Part shown: piece after piece, positions 38,622 to 47,325 of the stretch
Position numbering within the stretch: position 1 is the stretch's first letter
Layout: each line of letters opens with the position of its first letter
NCBI GenBank assembly: GCA_026914155.1
Contig: JAPPGH010000013.1
Span: 1-50,127 of the forward strand
DNA: 50,127 bases
Reading direction: 5' to 3'
Origin: Candidatus Palauibacter rhopaloidicola
Lineage (GTDB): Bacteria > Gemmatimonadota > Gemmatimonadetes > Palauibacterales > Palauibacteraceae
Translations under genes and position numbers: made by a program
The notes under the pieces: generated by a model
The model's input: the letters and a program-made list of their open reading frames with translations, nothing else
What the model was told of the DNA's origin: nothing
The model's database searches: none

Positions 38622-40952
38622 TCAGGCGATGACCGGAACGGGATTCAGTTGATCCTCCGAAAGGGGGTGCTCCCGCAAACGCATCGAGACCGGCACGTCG
38701 AACAGGCGCCCGGGCGCGAAGCGTTCCCAGAAGTGGCGCATGCCCGGTACGATGACGCGAGCGACCGGCATGCCGATGTCGGGCCGGGTCTGGTCGAGCA
38801 CGAGAAACTCCAGGCCGCGCGCTTCGACGAGCGCCCGGCAGTGATCCACGTCGTCCCGCGTGTCCATGGTGTCGAGCACGGGGTAGTCCTCCTTGCCGCG
38901 CGGCGTCGTGCCGGGCGCCGGCGCCAGCCAGCGGTGATCCGCCAGCCGGCCGTTTTCCCACCACCACCGGCTCATGGGATCATCGACGGCGTGGCCCCCC
39001 CCGCGTCGTGCCGGTCCCTGTACCCATTGCAGGCACTGGTTCAGTTCGCACACCGCGCGCAGGGCCGCGATCTGCGGATCCATGTGCGCTCCGGCCCCAT
39101 AAAGGATGTCCTCGCTCCCCTCGCCGATTCTTCGGGAGATCGCCACGAAGACCGGAATGCCGAAGTCACAGGTCGCGTCCAGCACCCACATCTCGCGCTC
39201 ATGGCGGCCGTAGTATTCCGGGGCCGACGCCAGGTATTCGTCGTCGAAGCTGGACAGGTCCACCTCCGGCAGGCGCAGCCGATTGTACCACCAGATCGCG
39301 AAGGCATCGCGTTCCACGAGTTCGAGGAAGCCCTGCAGGATGGCTTCCTCCAGCGTGTTGCCCGCGGCACACCCGTTCGAATCCGCCTTGAACGCGGGAC
39401 CGTCGCCTCCTTCCTCCGCCACGCCGTACAGGATCGATGTGGGCAGATACCGGTGTCGCGCCTGCGTGAGCGACCACACGGGCGACCAGTCGATCTCCGC
39501 TTCGGGGTCGAGCCGCGGCGGCACGAAGTTGTAAGGGTGGCCGCGGGCGTTGATCCGCTCCGCGTCACTCAGTTGCCGGTCGCTGAACAGTTGCACGTCG
39601 TTCGGGTGGATCGCCTCCGACTCTCCCGCTTTCTCGAAATCCAGAAGACGGCGTCGGGAGCGGATCTCGTCGCCGTGAAACGCGCCGCTGTAGCGCTCGA
39701 CCGCCTCGCACAGGGCGCTCGCCTCCGACTGCCGCGGCGTGCTGCCCTTCCCGGCGCTCTTGCTTCGCAGACTGCGCCGGAGGGAACTGAGCCTGCGGCT
39801 GCGAAGCGCGACGTTGTTGCCCGCCCAGTACACGTGCAGCCAGGGATCGGCCTCGTCCGTCGTCCGGGTGAGCCACGTCACGACGCCGGTGATCGGACTG
39901 ACCAGGTGTCGATACCTGGCGAGCGTCGCCCCGGGAGGGACCGCGCGCTGGCCGCCGCTGTTGTGCACCGGTTTGGGACTCGACCGCAGCCGTACGGGCG
40001 CCGCCGGCCGGTCGGCCCGGTACAGGGCCTCGTCGCCGCACGCGAGACATTGCGGGCGGCGCATGGCGGGATGCGACCCGCTCTCGAGGCTGACGACATT
40101 CAGCGAGATCGCCCGCTCGTGGATGGGTGCCAGATCGTCGAGTACCAGCCACCTGGCGATTTCGGCGGCGGCGAGGCCGCATACCGCTTCCAGCACGGCC
40201 GGCTCCAGCGCGCGGGGCCGCACGGCCGCGGCTTCTCCGCCGAGGTTGCGCAGGAAGCTGTGGACCTCCTCGTGGGCCCGCAGGCGGTAGGCGAGGCACG
40301 CCCAGCACGGGCCGCCGTCAGCCGGCCGGAAGACCGGCCCGAACAGCGGCCGGATGCCGTTCGGTCTGACGAGGATCCACGGCTTGCCGGACTCGAGGTG
40401 GCGGCGATTGATCGTGTCGTGCCGTTCGTCGAGGTAATCCGTGCATACGATGACCGACAGGGAAGGGTCGACCGTGGCCGCTCGAATACCCACCGCTTCC
40501 AGCTGGCGGGCGAGAGGATCGGCATCGCCGGCGACGGCGACCGCCGCCTCTCCCAGCCGCTGCTCCGCCCACCGAGGCGACGCGCCGAGCGACGACCAGT
40601 ACGCGGCCCGCCCCGGGTCCAGGCCGTGATCGCCCGAAACGAGATATCCCCGGGAGGCCAGGGCCGCGATCGCGGTCTGCACCGCGGACGCCGAATGGGC
40701 GGGGCCCAGCGCTGCGACGATCTCCTCTGTTGTGCGGCCCCCGTCGACGAGCGGCATGAGCTCACAATGGATCTGCCCGCGGAGCAGCGTGTTGAAGGCC
40801 TCCGAGACGAGCAGCACCCGTCCGTCGCCGATCGACCGGAACTCAAGATGCGGCGTCAGCAGCGGCAACTCGATGAGGCCGCGGTCGGCGGGCGTCGTTC
40901 GCATCAGTAGTCCGCCGGGAGACTCGCTGCGTGACGGCCTGCTCTCGACCAT
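38622..40952 (-). CDS. Fused TOMM cyclodehydratase: E1-like leader-binding domain plus YcaO domain
   Basis: 776 residues from the ATG at 40952 (GGA upstream); a TTG at 40979 and an ATG at 40904 are alternatives. The N-terminal 330 residues are the E1-like/Ocin-ThiF partner with a winged-helix leader-binding part (EFRSIGDGRVLLVSEAFNTL) and two CxxC pairs (CWAC, CLAC about 85 residues apart) for structural zinc. The YcaO domain has the ATP-binding elements EASALCEAVERYSG, NGCAAGNTLEEAILQGFLEL-VERD and ALRAVCELNQCLQW. It phosphorylates the peptide backbone and turns Cys/Ser/Thr into azolines. The C-terminus NPVPVIA is close to, but not, the PxPxP typical of these enzymes. Confidence 0.93.
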   Translation of the reverse strand: MVESRPSRSESPGGLLMRTTPADRGLIELPLLTPHLEFRSIGDGRVLLVSEAFNTLLRGQIHCELMPLVDGGRTTEEIVAALGPAHSASAVQTAIAALASRGYLVSGDHGLDPGRAAYWSSLGASPRWAEQRLGEAAVAVAGDADPLARQLEAVGIRAATVDPSLSVIVCTDYLDERHDTINRRHLESGKPWILVRPNGIRPLFGPVFRPADGGPCWACLAYRLRAHEEVHSFLRNLGGEAAAVRPRALEPAVLEAVCGLAAAEIARWLVLDDLAPIHERAISLNVVSLESGSHPAMRRPQCLACGDEALYRADRPAAPVRLRSSPKPVHNSGGQRAVPPGATLARYRHLVSPITGVVTWLTRTTDEADPWLHVYWAGNNVALRSRRLSSLRRSLRSKSAGKGSTPRQSEASALCEAVERYSGAFHGDEIRSRRRLLDFEKAGESEAIHPNDVQLFSDRQLSDAERINARGHPYNFVPPRLDPEAEIDWSPVWSLTQARHRYLPTSILYGVAEEGGDGPAFKADSNGCAAGNTLEEAILQGFLELVERDAFAIWWYNRLRLPEVDLSSFDDEYLASAPEYYGRHEREMWVLDATCDFGIPVFVAISRRIGEGSEDILYGAGAHMDPQIAALRAVCELNQCLQWVQGPARRGGGHAVDDPMSRWWWENGRLADHRWLAPAPGTTPRGKEDYPVLDTMDTRDDVDHCRALVEARGLEFLVLDQTRPDIGMPVARVIVPGMRHFWERFAPGRLFDVPVSMRLREHPLSEDQLNPVPVIA

Positions 40953-40975
40953 GCGTTTCCGGCGGCCCCGTGTAG

Positions 40976-42313
40976 TCAAGCCCCGGCGTCAGCGACCGCG
41001 GACCGGTCGCCGAACGGCATGTGGGCTCCGTTGAACACCTGTTCCGGGTCGAACTCCCGCTTCCACCTGATGCCCTGGTCGAGCATCTCGCCATAGTGCT
41101 CCGCCCACTGCCGGGGGCCATAGCCCACGCCGCCCGACAGATACGTCTTGCCGCCAAGTCCGACCAGCGTCCTGTCGGTGTCCTCGAGTCGGCTCGCCAG
41201 CTCGATCGCCTCCTCGGGCTGGAATTCACCCAGTCTGGCGAGGATCGAATACGAGATCGCCCGTTCCCCTCGCGGACGCATGAATAGCGGGGCGTCGATC
41301 GCCTCCCGGCCGATCGGATAGAGGCCGGTCCAACTCCAGGGTCTGCGCGGCACCCCGAGCGAATCCAGCCACGGCTCGGCAAGCAGCGTCCGCAGCGTCC
41401 CCCAGGGCAGGATCCAGTCCCGCCATGGGTGATAATGCAGCCGGCTGAAGCACCACGGCGGATACATTGCGGCGCGCCCGACGCTGGCGGTGCCCCCCGT
41501 ATATGCGTGTTTGTCGTGTCCCAACCTGGCGAGCAGTCTCCCGTCGTCGGGCTCCTCGTCGTACTCGATGCCGGCGTTGAGGACGATCAGATTCTCGTCG
41601 TTCCGGAACTCCGCCCGCAGGTGGTCGAAGCGGTCCGCCTCCACGATCCGCTCGAGTGCGTCGGCGAACCGCTCGGCATCGCGGTAGTGGAGTTCGTACT
41701 GCCGGAACCGTCGTCCCGCCGGGCGGAGCCGGATCCACGCCTCGGTAATGATCCCGAACTGTCCCTGCCCGCTCCTCACGGCATCGAAGAGTTCCACGTT
41801 CCGGGCGGCGGAGCACCGCACCCGCTCGCCGGTGCCGGTCACCACGTCGAGCTGTTCGACCTGCCCAACCTGCGCCCCGTAACGATGCGAGGTAGTGCCG
41901 AATCCGCCGGCCGAGAGCGTTCCGCCCACCGTCACCTCGCCGATGTCCGGGAGAACGCACGGCAGCCGCCGCGCGCCGCGCAGCGCGTCCACGACCTTGC
42001 CCCACGGCGCTCCCGCCTGAGCGCGCACCAACTCGGGGCCCGCGCGTTGAACTCGATCCAGATGCGCCGTGTCGAGGACGACGCCGCGGTCCGTCAGCGT
42101 CTGTCCGCCCTGCGAGTGTCCTCCGCCCCGAATCGCCAGCTGGACCCCGCCTGCGGCGGCGCGGCGTACGAGGCTTGCCACCGCCTCCGCGCTCCGCGGC
42201 TTCACCACCGCTTCCGGCACGCGCCGGGACATCCGTCCGAAGTCGTGGGCGCACGCCTCCCGGTCTTTCGGCTTCGTGCTTGCTCCCGGGAGGAGATGGT
42301 GTTCGCTCGTCAC
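40976..42313 (-). CDS. FAD-dependent oxidoreductase, cytokinin-oxidase/BBE-like
   Basis: 445 residues, GTG start with AAAGGCGG upstream. The FAD-binding PCMH domain has RGGGHSQGGQ (His for covalent FAD, as in cytokinin oxidases) and TVGGTLSAGGFGTTSHRYGA with QLDVVTGTGE and GQGQFGIIT. The substrate domain ends with RWKREFDPEQVFNGAHMPFG, close to the BBE-type C-terminus. No signal peptide, so cytoplasmic. Its stop overlaps a possible start of the cyclodehydratase gene (TTGA), which makes it the first gene of the biosynthetic operon. The expected SagB-type FMN azoline dehydrogenase is absent, so this enzyme is the best candidate for the oxidation step. That role is inference. Confidence 0.88.
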   Translation of the reverse strand: MTSEHHLLPGASTKPKDREACAHDFGRMSRRVPEAVVKPRSAEAVASLVRRAAAGGVQLAIRGGGHSQGGQTLTDRGVVLDTAHLDRVQRAGPELVRAQAGAPWGKVVDALRGARRLPCVLPDIGEVTVGGTLSAGGFGTTSHRYGAQVGQVEQLDVVTGTGERVRCSAARNVELFDAVRSGQGQFGIITEAWIRLRPAGRRFRQYELHYRDAERFADALERIVEADRFDHLRAEFRNDENLIVLNAGIEYDEEPDDGRLLARLGHDKHAYTGGTASVGRAAMYPPWCFSRLHYHPWRDWILPWGTLRTLLAEPWLDSLGVPRRPWSWTGLYPIGREAIDAPLFMRPRGERAISYSILARLGEFQPEEAIELASRLEDTDRTLVGLGGKTYLSGGVGYGPRQWAEHYGEMLDQGIRWKREFDPEQVFNGAHMPFGDRSAVADAGA

Positions 42314-42340
42314 GGTCCGCCTTTGTTCGTCGCATAGCCG

Positions 42341-42373
42341 ACGGGGGGCCGACCGTGCGGTCGCACCCCCCGT
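42341..42373 (-). terminator. GC-rich hairpin between the aminotransferase and peptide cluster
   Basis: An outer arm ACGGGGGG (42341-42348) pairs with CCCCCCGT (42366-42373), and an inner arm CGACC pairs with GGTCG around a GTGC loop. On the minus strand it follows the aminotransferase gene and precedes the oxidoreductase gene, so it should separate the two units. There is no U-tract. Confidence 0.5.
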
Positions 42374-42404
42374 TTCGCTGTGGCTTCCGGCTGGTTCGAA
42401 GCGC

Positions 42405-43586
42405 CTACCGGCTGCTGTTGCTGTCAGCGGCGGTCATGCCGTCCGGGAAGATCTCGTTCCACGCCGTCAGGAAGCGGTTCATCTCGTCTTCCGTCCCGAC
42501 CGAGACCCGCAGCCAGTCGAGCATGGGCGGGAAGTCGCGGCCCACGGCCACCTCGTGCTTGCGGAACTCCGCCCTGACCTCGGCCGTCGGCCGTCCCGTG
42601 CGGACCATGAAGAAGTTCGTCTCCGACGGAAGCACATCGAAGCCCTGGCCCCTGAGGACGTCGGCCGTCTGGTCGCGGAGCGTGTTCGAGGTGTCCTTGA
42701 CCCAGGCCTCGTACTCCTTGTCCTCGAGCGCGGCGACGCCGCCCCACTTCACGAGCGCGTTCACGCTGCCCGTCGCGTAGTCCCGCATCTGGTCGATCAT
42801 GTCGGGCGGCGCGATCCCGTAGCCGAGGCGCATGCCCGCCAGCCCGTAGATCTTCGAGAAGGTACGCGTCACGAGCACCTTGCGGCCTTCCTTGATGTAG
42901 GGGACGGCCGTCTCGTAGCGCGGGTCCTCGATGAAGTGGTGGTACGCCTCGTCGATGAGGACGGGGACGTCTTCCGGAATCCCGTCCAGCAGGCGACGGA
43001 TGTCGTCCCCCGGCACGATGACGCCGGTGGGGTTGTTGGGATTGCAGATGTAGACCATGCCCACATCGCGATAGTTGCGGTTCGTGACCTCGATGAGGTC
43101 ATCGATGTCCTGCGTGTAGTCCGGCAGGAGCGGGCGCTCGATCACATCCGCGTCGATCCCCGAGGCGGTCCGGTAGACGGTCAGGTACGTGGGCGAAACG
43201 CCGACGACCTTCTCCTCGTGGCGCAGGAAGGCGAGGCCCGCCACGCGCAGCGTCTCGCCGGAGCCCGCGTTGATCATCACATGGTCGGTGGGGACGCCGT
43301 GGGACTCCGCGATCTTCTCGAGGATGTCGCCGTCGGGATAGCCGTACCGGTTCGAGTACTTCCAGGCCCCCTTCATCGCCTCCAGCATCTTCTCCGAGGG
43401 CCCGTACGGGTTCTCGTTGGAGGAGAGCTTGGCGAGGTCGTCGTAGGGGTCGAGCGGCTCGACGCCCTTCGGGGGAGGCCTCAGTCCGGCGCCGATGACC
43501 GCCGTCGGGGTCAGGCCCGCAACGCCCAGGGCCGCGGCGGCGCCGCCCACGAAGTGCCGGCGTGAGAACGTGTGCTGGGAATCCAT
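42405..43586 (-). CDS. Tat-exported PLP aminotransferase, histidinol-phosphate aminotransferase-like
   Basis: 393 residues from the ATG at 43586 (GGAGG five bases upstream; an earlier ATG adds four residues). The N-terminus FSRRHFVGGAAAALGVAGL is a twin-arginine signal. The rest is a fold-type I aminotransferase like HisC: LSSNENPYGPS, NAGSGETLRVAGLAFLRHEE, VYICNPNNPTGVIVPGDDIR, LIDEAYHHF and the PLP-lysine motif TRTFSKIYGLAGMRLGYG. All cofactor residues are present. Cytoplasmic HisC has no such signal. Export of a folded, cofactor-loaded enzyme suggests a periplasmic substrate, not histidine synthesis. No other his gene is nearby. Confidence 0.9.
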   Translation of the reverse strand: MDSQHTFSRRHFVGGAAAALGVAGLTPTAVIGAGLRPPPKGVEPLDPYDDLAKLSSNENPYGPSEKMLEAMKGAWKYSNRYGYPDGDILEKIAESHGVPTDHVMINAGSGETLRVAGLAFLRHEEKVVGVSPTYLTVYRTASGIDADVIERPLLPDYTQDIDDLIEVTNRNYRDVGMVYICNPNNPTGVIVPGDDIRRLLDGIPEDVPVLIDEAYHHFIEDPRYETAVPYIKEGRKVLVTRTFSKIYGLAGMRLGYGIAPPDMIDQMRDYATGSVNALVKWGGVAALEDKEYEAWVKDTSNTLRDQTADVLRGQGFDVLPSETNFFMVRTGRPTAEVRAEFRKHEVAVGRDFPPMLDWLRVSVGTEDEMNRFLTAWNEIFPDGMTAADSNSSR

Positions 43587-43727
43587 CGCTTCCTCCATGC
43601 TCCCTCAAGTCCCTGTCGCCCGGCCGTCGTCCGCGAACCGGGAGTGCGGCCCGAACAAAACGATGCACTGATACTCTGCGGCGCGAGGCGTGGCCCGCGC
43701 AACGGTGACGGCGTATCCTCCGCTCGA

Positions 43728-44159
43728 ATGGCCCCTCACGAGACCACCCCCGATGCCGGCGCTCCCCCCATCGTCCCGGAGGCGATGGCCATCCACGTGC
43801 GGCCGGAGTACGCGGCGGAACATTCGGATCCCGCGGCTTGGCGCTACGTGTTCGTCTACCACATCACGATCGAGAATGTAGGAACCGAGACGGCGCAACT
43901 CTTCTGGCGCCACTGGCTGATCCACGATCTCGTGGCGGGCGACCACGAGGTCGAGGGAGAGGGCGTCGTCGGGCAGTCTCCGGTGCTGGGACCGGGGGAT
44001 TCGCACCGGTACAACAGCTTCTGCATCCTGCGGGGTCCGACGGGCCACATGGAGGGGTTCTTCCACTTCCGCCGCCGCGATGGCTCCGTCTTCCGCGCCC
44101 CGATCCCCCGCTTCCACTTCCACGCGCCCCCCGAAGCCGTGGGCACGTTGTTCAGCTAG
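43728..44159 (+). CDS. apaG: ApaG domain protein
   Basis: 143 residues. The ApaG fibronectin-III-like fold is seen in AIHVRPEYAAEHSDPAAWRY, VFVYHITIENVGTETAQLFW, RHWLIHDLVAGDHEVEGEGV and VGQSPVLGPGDSHRYNSFCI, with the glycine-rich pyrophosphate-binding-type loop VEGEGVVGQSP. It ends IPRFHFHAP. The family is linked to Co/Mg efflux in Salmonella by genetics, while its biochemical activity is not settled. Cytoplasmic. It precedes the TenA gene by 28 bases and may be co-transcribed. Confidence 0.93.
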   Translation: MAPHETTPDAGAPPIVPEAMAIHVRPEYAAEHSDPAAWRYVFVYHITIENVGTETAQLFWRHWLIHDLVAGDHEVEGEGVVGQSPVLGPGDSHRYNSFCILRGPTGHMEGFFHFRRRDGSVFRAPIPRFHFHAPPEAVGTLFS

Positions 44160-44187
44160 CAGAGTGGTGTCCAGGACTCCGAGACGC

Positions 44188-44817
44188 ATGGCGGAACCGC
44201 TGCACCGGGTGCTGTGGGCCCGCAACGCCGGCCTTGCCGACGCCTGCCTCCGCTCTCCGTTCGTGCGCGGCCTCTCCGATGGGACGCTCGATCCGGAGGC
44301 GTTCCGGCGGTACGTGGCCCAGGACGCCTTCTTCCTGCGGGCCTTCTTCAGCGCCTACGCGCTGGCCGCCGCGCGCACCGCCGACCGGATGGACGTCGCG
44401 CGCCGGCTGCACGTCCTGATGCAGGGCGTGCTCGACGAACTCGAGCTTCACCGCGCGTACGCCGAGCGACTCGACATCGATCTCGACCACGTCGTGCCGA
44501 ACGCCGCCGCGAAGGGCTACACGGATTTCCTCGCCCGTGCGGCCTGGCACGCCGAAGCGGGCGAGATTCTCGCCGCCATGACCCCCTGCATGCGGCTCTA
44601 CGCCTGGCTCGGGCAGCGTCTCGAAGCGGGAGATCACGCGGAGAACCCTTATCGCGACTGGATCGAGACGTACGCATCGCCGGACTTCGAGGGGCTCGCC
44701 GCGGAACTCGAGGCGTTGCTCGACGACCTGGCCGCGGACACGCCGGAGCGGGCGGAGGAGGCCTACGCCGAGGCCATGCGCCACGAACTCGCCTTCTTCG
44801 AGGCGTTCGGGCGCTGA
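44188..44817 (+). CDS. tenA: TenA family protein (thiaminase II / aminopyrimidine aminohydrolase)
   Basis: 209 residues from the ATG at 44188; the frame is open upstream through apaG but in a different reading frame of that gene. The TenA four-helix core is present: FVRGLSDGTLDPEAFRRYVA-QDAFFLRAF, then ELHRAYAE, YTDFLARAAW and EILAAMTPCMRLYAWLG. Cys134 in TPCMRLY matches the catalytic Cys of TenA. It hydrolyses 4-amino-5-aminomethyl-pyrimidine and salvages thiamine precursors. The length is normal and no other thiamine gene is nearby. The 3' end of the gene runs into a short tandem repeat. Confidence 0.93.
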   Translation: MAEPLHRVLWARNAGLADACLRSPFVRGLSDGTLDPEAFRRYVAQDAFFLRAFFSAYALAAARTADRMDVARRLHVLMQGVLDELELHRAYAERLDIDLDHVVPNAAAKGYTDFLARAAWHAEAGEILAAMTPCMRLYAWLGQRLEAGDHAENPYRDWIETYASPDFEGLAAELEALLDDLAADTPERAEEAYAEAMRHELAFFEAFGR

Positions 44818-44853
44818 CCGAAGGGGCTGATCGAAGGGTGCTGACCGAAGGGT
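44813..44853. repeat. Three tandem 13-14-base repeats at the end of tenA
   Basis: Units GCTGACCGAAGGG, GCTGATCGAAGGGT and GCTGACCGAAGGGT follow one another (44813, 44826, 44840), then a partial GCGAAGGG. The first unit contains the tenA stop codon. The array fills the gap to the convergent DUF5916 gene. Confidence 0.7.
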
Positions 44854-44866
44854 GCGAAGGGCCGCG

Positions 44867-47209
44867 CTAGAAGCGGTAGGTGTAGTTCAGCTTGATCGAG
44901 GCGCCGCGGGAGAGGGTCCTCAGGTCCATCCACCTCATCGGATCCGCATCGTCGGGCGCATCGAGCAGCCCGGACTCCAGGTTCCGCCAGTTGTGGGTGT
45001 AGACGAGGAAGAGATCGTTGCCCGGCTTCAGGATCCAGCGGAAGCGCATGAACAGGCCCAGCACGCGGCTCACATCGTCGTACTGGAACTGGTTCGTCAC
45101 GCCGATCCACGGCGTCGGGTCCCATGAACCCTCGAGGCGATAGAGGTTCGTGACGAAGTCTCCCTGCGGCAGGTACACGGCGTTGCGTTCGTAGCCCGTC
45201 TCCAGGTTGATCCCCGGGTTGGGCCGGAAGTTCGCGTTCAGGTCGACCCGCACCCGGTCGCCGTTCCAGAAGCCGCCGAAGTTGGCCCCGCCCCGGACGG
45301 AAACGGGACGGCGGCTCGTCGTCCGCCCGCGGAGCCGGTAGTCCCAGGTCGTGTAGTCGCCCGGCACGATGTCGATGCCGTCGCTGATTTGGAACTGCCG
45401 GTCGAGGAACTCGTACGTCCGCACCGCCTCGAAGCTCAGGTTGTCCCCGCTCTCGAAGTCGATGTCGATGAAGTTCAACTGGAGTTCCTGCTCCTCGAGG
45501 ATCATCGACCCCAGTTCCCACAGATTCCTCAACTGGACCGAGACCTCCACCTGCCGGATCCAGTCGATGGCGGGGCGGGGAGACCACCCGATCCGCGGCT
45601 CCACGCGGCGGAAGTCGTTCCGGGCCACGAACCCCACCGCCGGACTGTAGTCGTCGCCGAATTCCCGGTAGGAGACATGTCCGGACCAGAGATCGTTGGG
45701 GAGGTTGATCCGGGCTCCCCACGCGGAGAGATCCTGGAAGCTCCGCGACACCGCCGGATCCGGGTTCGAGTTCCAGACCATGAACGCCTCGGCCTCGAAA
45801 TTCTGGTTCCCGAACAGGCTGTTGGTCCGATAGTCGAGGTCCGCGCCGAGCGTGTGCCGGTCCGCCGGCAGGAAGCCGTCCGCGTCGGCCGCCGTGCTCC
45901 GCCGCGTGTAGATGGCTCCGATGGCCGACTGCTCGAAGATGGGGACCCGGGCCCGCGCCACCGTGAAGGCCTCCCTCGCGAACCGTATCAGGTCTGCGGG
46001 TGCCGGTTCGGCCCCGTTCGCGAGGGCATCCTCCGGGGCGTACGAGTGGGCGCCCGTGCCCATCTGGTAGAAGCCGAGGTCGACCCCGTTGAGCTGGCCC
46101 GTGAGGCGGAGCCCGTAGTCGATGGGGATCTGCTGGCCGCCCTGGATCCCGATCCGTCGCGAGAAGAAGGGCTGCGGGCCGCTGCGGGGGGCGAACGTGA
46201 ACACGCTCGAACCCTCGAGAAAGAAATCGCGCCGCTCGGGGAAGCGCAGCGGGAAGCGTGTGAGGTTGACGCGGCGCTGGTCGCTCTCCACCTCGGCGAA
46301 GTCCGTGTTGACGCTGAAGGAGGCGCGGAGACTCGGCGTCACGCTGTAGTTGAGGTCGAGGCTCACGTCGCGCGGGAACGTCGTCGGGTCCGCGTTGTCG
46401 GGGGTGTTGCGCCAACTGCCGATTCCCGAGGCCACCGCCTCCAGGCCGATGCCCTGCGAGAGACCCTCGAGTCCTTGCAGCTCGCCGGCGAACACGAGGC
46501 GGTTCAGGCCTTCGTTCCGCCCGTAGCCGCGCCACAGGATCTCCTCGTTGTTGCGCCGGATCGAACGCAGGAAGTTGATGCCCCAGCTCCCGCCGTCCGG
46601 GACGAAGTTCAGGGTGCGGAAGGGGATCCGGATCTCCGCGGACCACCCGTCGGGACGGCGCGCGGTGCGCACTTCCCAGATGCCGTCCCACGAGCGGTTC
46701 ACACCGCCGAACCCGCCGCCGCCCGGCCCTCCGCCGCCGGTGCCCGTGATGAGTCCGTCGCTGAGAGCGCCGGCCGCGTTGGTCTCGAAGTGATAACCGG
46801 TGCGGCCGTCCCCGAACGTGTCGAGCACCCAGGCGAACCGGTCGTCCGTGAACAGGAAGGCGTCGCGCGCGCGCTGTCGGGCGAGGATCTCGTCGGGCTC
46901 GTCGAAGAGGATGGCCGCGATGTAGAGGTTGTCGCGATCGTAGGCGACCCGGACTTCGGTGGGGTGCGACGGGACGCCGCCCTCGACGGGTTCGCGCTGC
47001 CGGAAGTCGTCGATCGCCTCGATGCGGCCCCAGACCGATTCCTCGACGCGGCCGTCGAGATCGATGCGCTCCTCGGCCGTCAGCCGCGTCGCCTGGATGG
47101 CGGAGCCACCGCCGTCCTGGGCGGCGACTTCGTGAACTCCGCAGGGAAGAAGCAGGGCGAGGGCGAGCCCCGGCCCCGAAAGCCGCCGGAGGTGGCGTGC
47201 GCGTGTCAT
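44867..47209 (-). CDS. DUF5916 outer-membrane protein with N-terminal CBM9-like domain
   Basis: 780 residues. The signal peptide ends at EVAAQ (about residue 30). Residues 40-230 are the carbohydrate-binding family 9-like domain common in this family: LTAEERIDLDGRVEESVWG, then TEVRVAYDRDNLYIAAILFD and WSAEIRIPFRTLNF. The DUF5916 barrel follows, with FPLRFPERRDFFLEGSSVF and FSRRIG motifs, alternating strands and a terminal aromatic (LNYTYRF) for BAM assembly. It probably sits in the outer membrane, perhaps as a ligand-binding or uptake protein. The family has no assigned function. Confidence 0.88.
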   Translation of the reverse strand: MTRARHLRRLSGPGLALALLLPCGVHEVAAQDGGGSAIQATRLTAEERIDLDGRVEESVWGRIEAIDDFRQREPVEGGVPSHPTEVRVAYDRDNLYIAAILFDEPDEILARQRARDAFLFTDDRFAWVLDTFGDGRTGYHFETNAAGALSDGLITGTGGGGPGGGGFGGVNRSWDGIWEVRTARRPDGWSAEIRIPFRTLNFVPDGGSWGINFLRSIRRNNEEILWRGYGRNEGLNRLVFAGELQGLEGLSQGIGLEAVASGIGSWRNTPDNADPTTFPRDVSLDLNYSVTPSLRASFSVNTDFAEVESDQRRVNLTRFPLRFPERRDFFLEGSSVFTFAPRSGPQPFFSRRIGIQGGQQIPIDYGLRLTGQLNGVDLGFYQMGTGAHSYAPEDALANGAEPAPADLIRFAREAFTVARARVPIFEQSAIGAIYTRRSTAADADGFLPADRHTLGADLDYRTNSLFGNQNFEAEAFMVWNSNPDPAVSRSFQDLSAWGARINLPNDLWSGHVSYREFGDDYSPAVGFVARNDFRRVEPRIGWSPRPAIDWIRQVEVSVQLRNLWELGSMILEEQELQLNFIDIDFESGDNLSFEAVRTYEFLDRQFQISDGIDIVPGDYTTWDYRLRGRTTSRRPVSVRGGANFGGFWNGDRVRVDLNANFRPNPGINLETGYERNAVYLPQGDFVTNLYRLEGSWDPTPWIGVTNQFQYDDVSRVLGLFMRFRWILKPGNDLFLVYTHNWRNLESGLLDAPDDADPMRWMDLRTLSRGASIKLNYTYRF

Positions 47210-47235
47210 CGGTGTCCGCTGTATCCGCGTCGATC

Positions 47236-47285
47236 CCGGGTAGTGGCCGGCTGCTCGCGGCCGGGTAGTGGTCGTCTGCTCTCGA
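47236..47285. repeat. 25-base tandem duplication upstream of the DUF5916 gene
   Basis: 47236-47260 and 47261-47285 are two copies of a 25-base unit that starts CCGGGTAGTGG. They match at 21 of 25 positions by eye. They lie in the 191-base region before the gene start. Confidence 0.65.
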
Positions 47286-47325
47286 CCAGGTTCAAGGGAG
47301 GTTCAGATAGACGACACGTGCGTCG

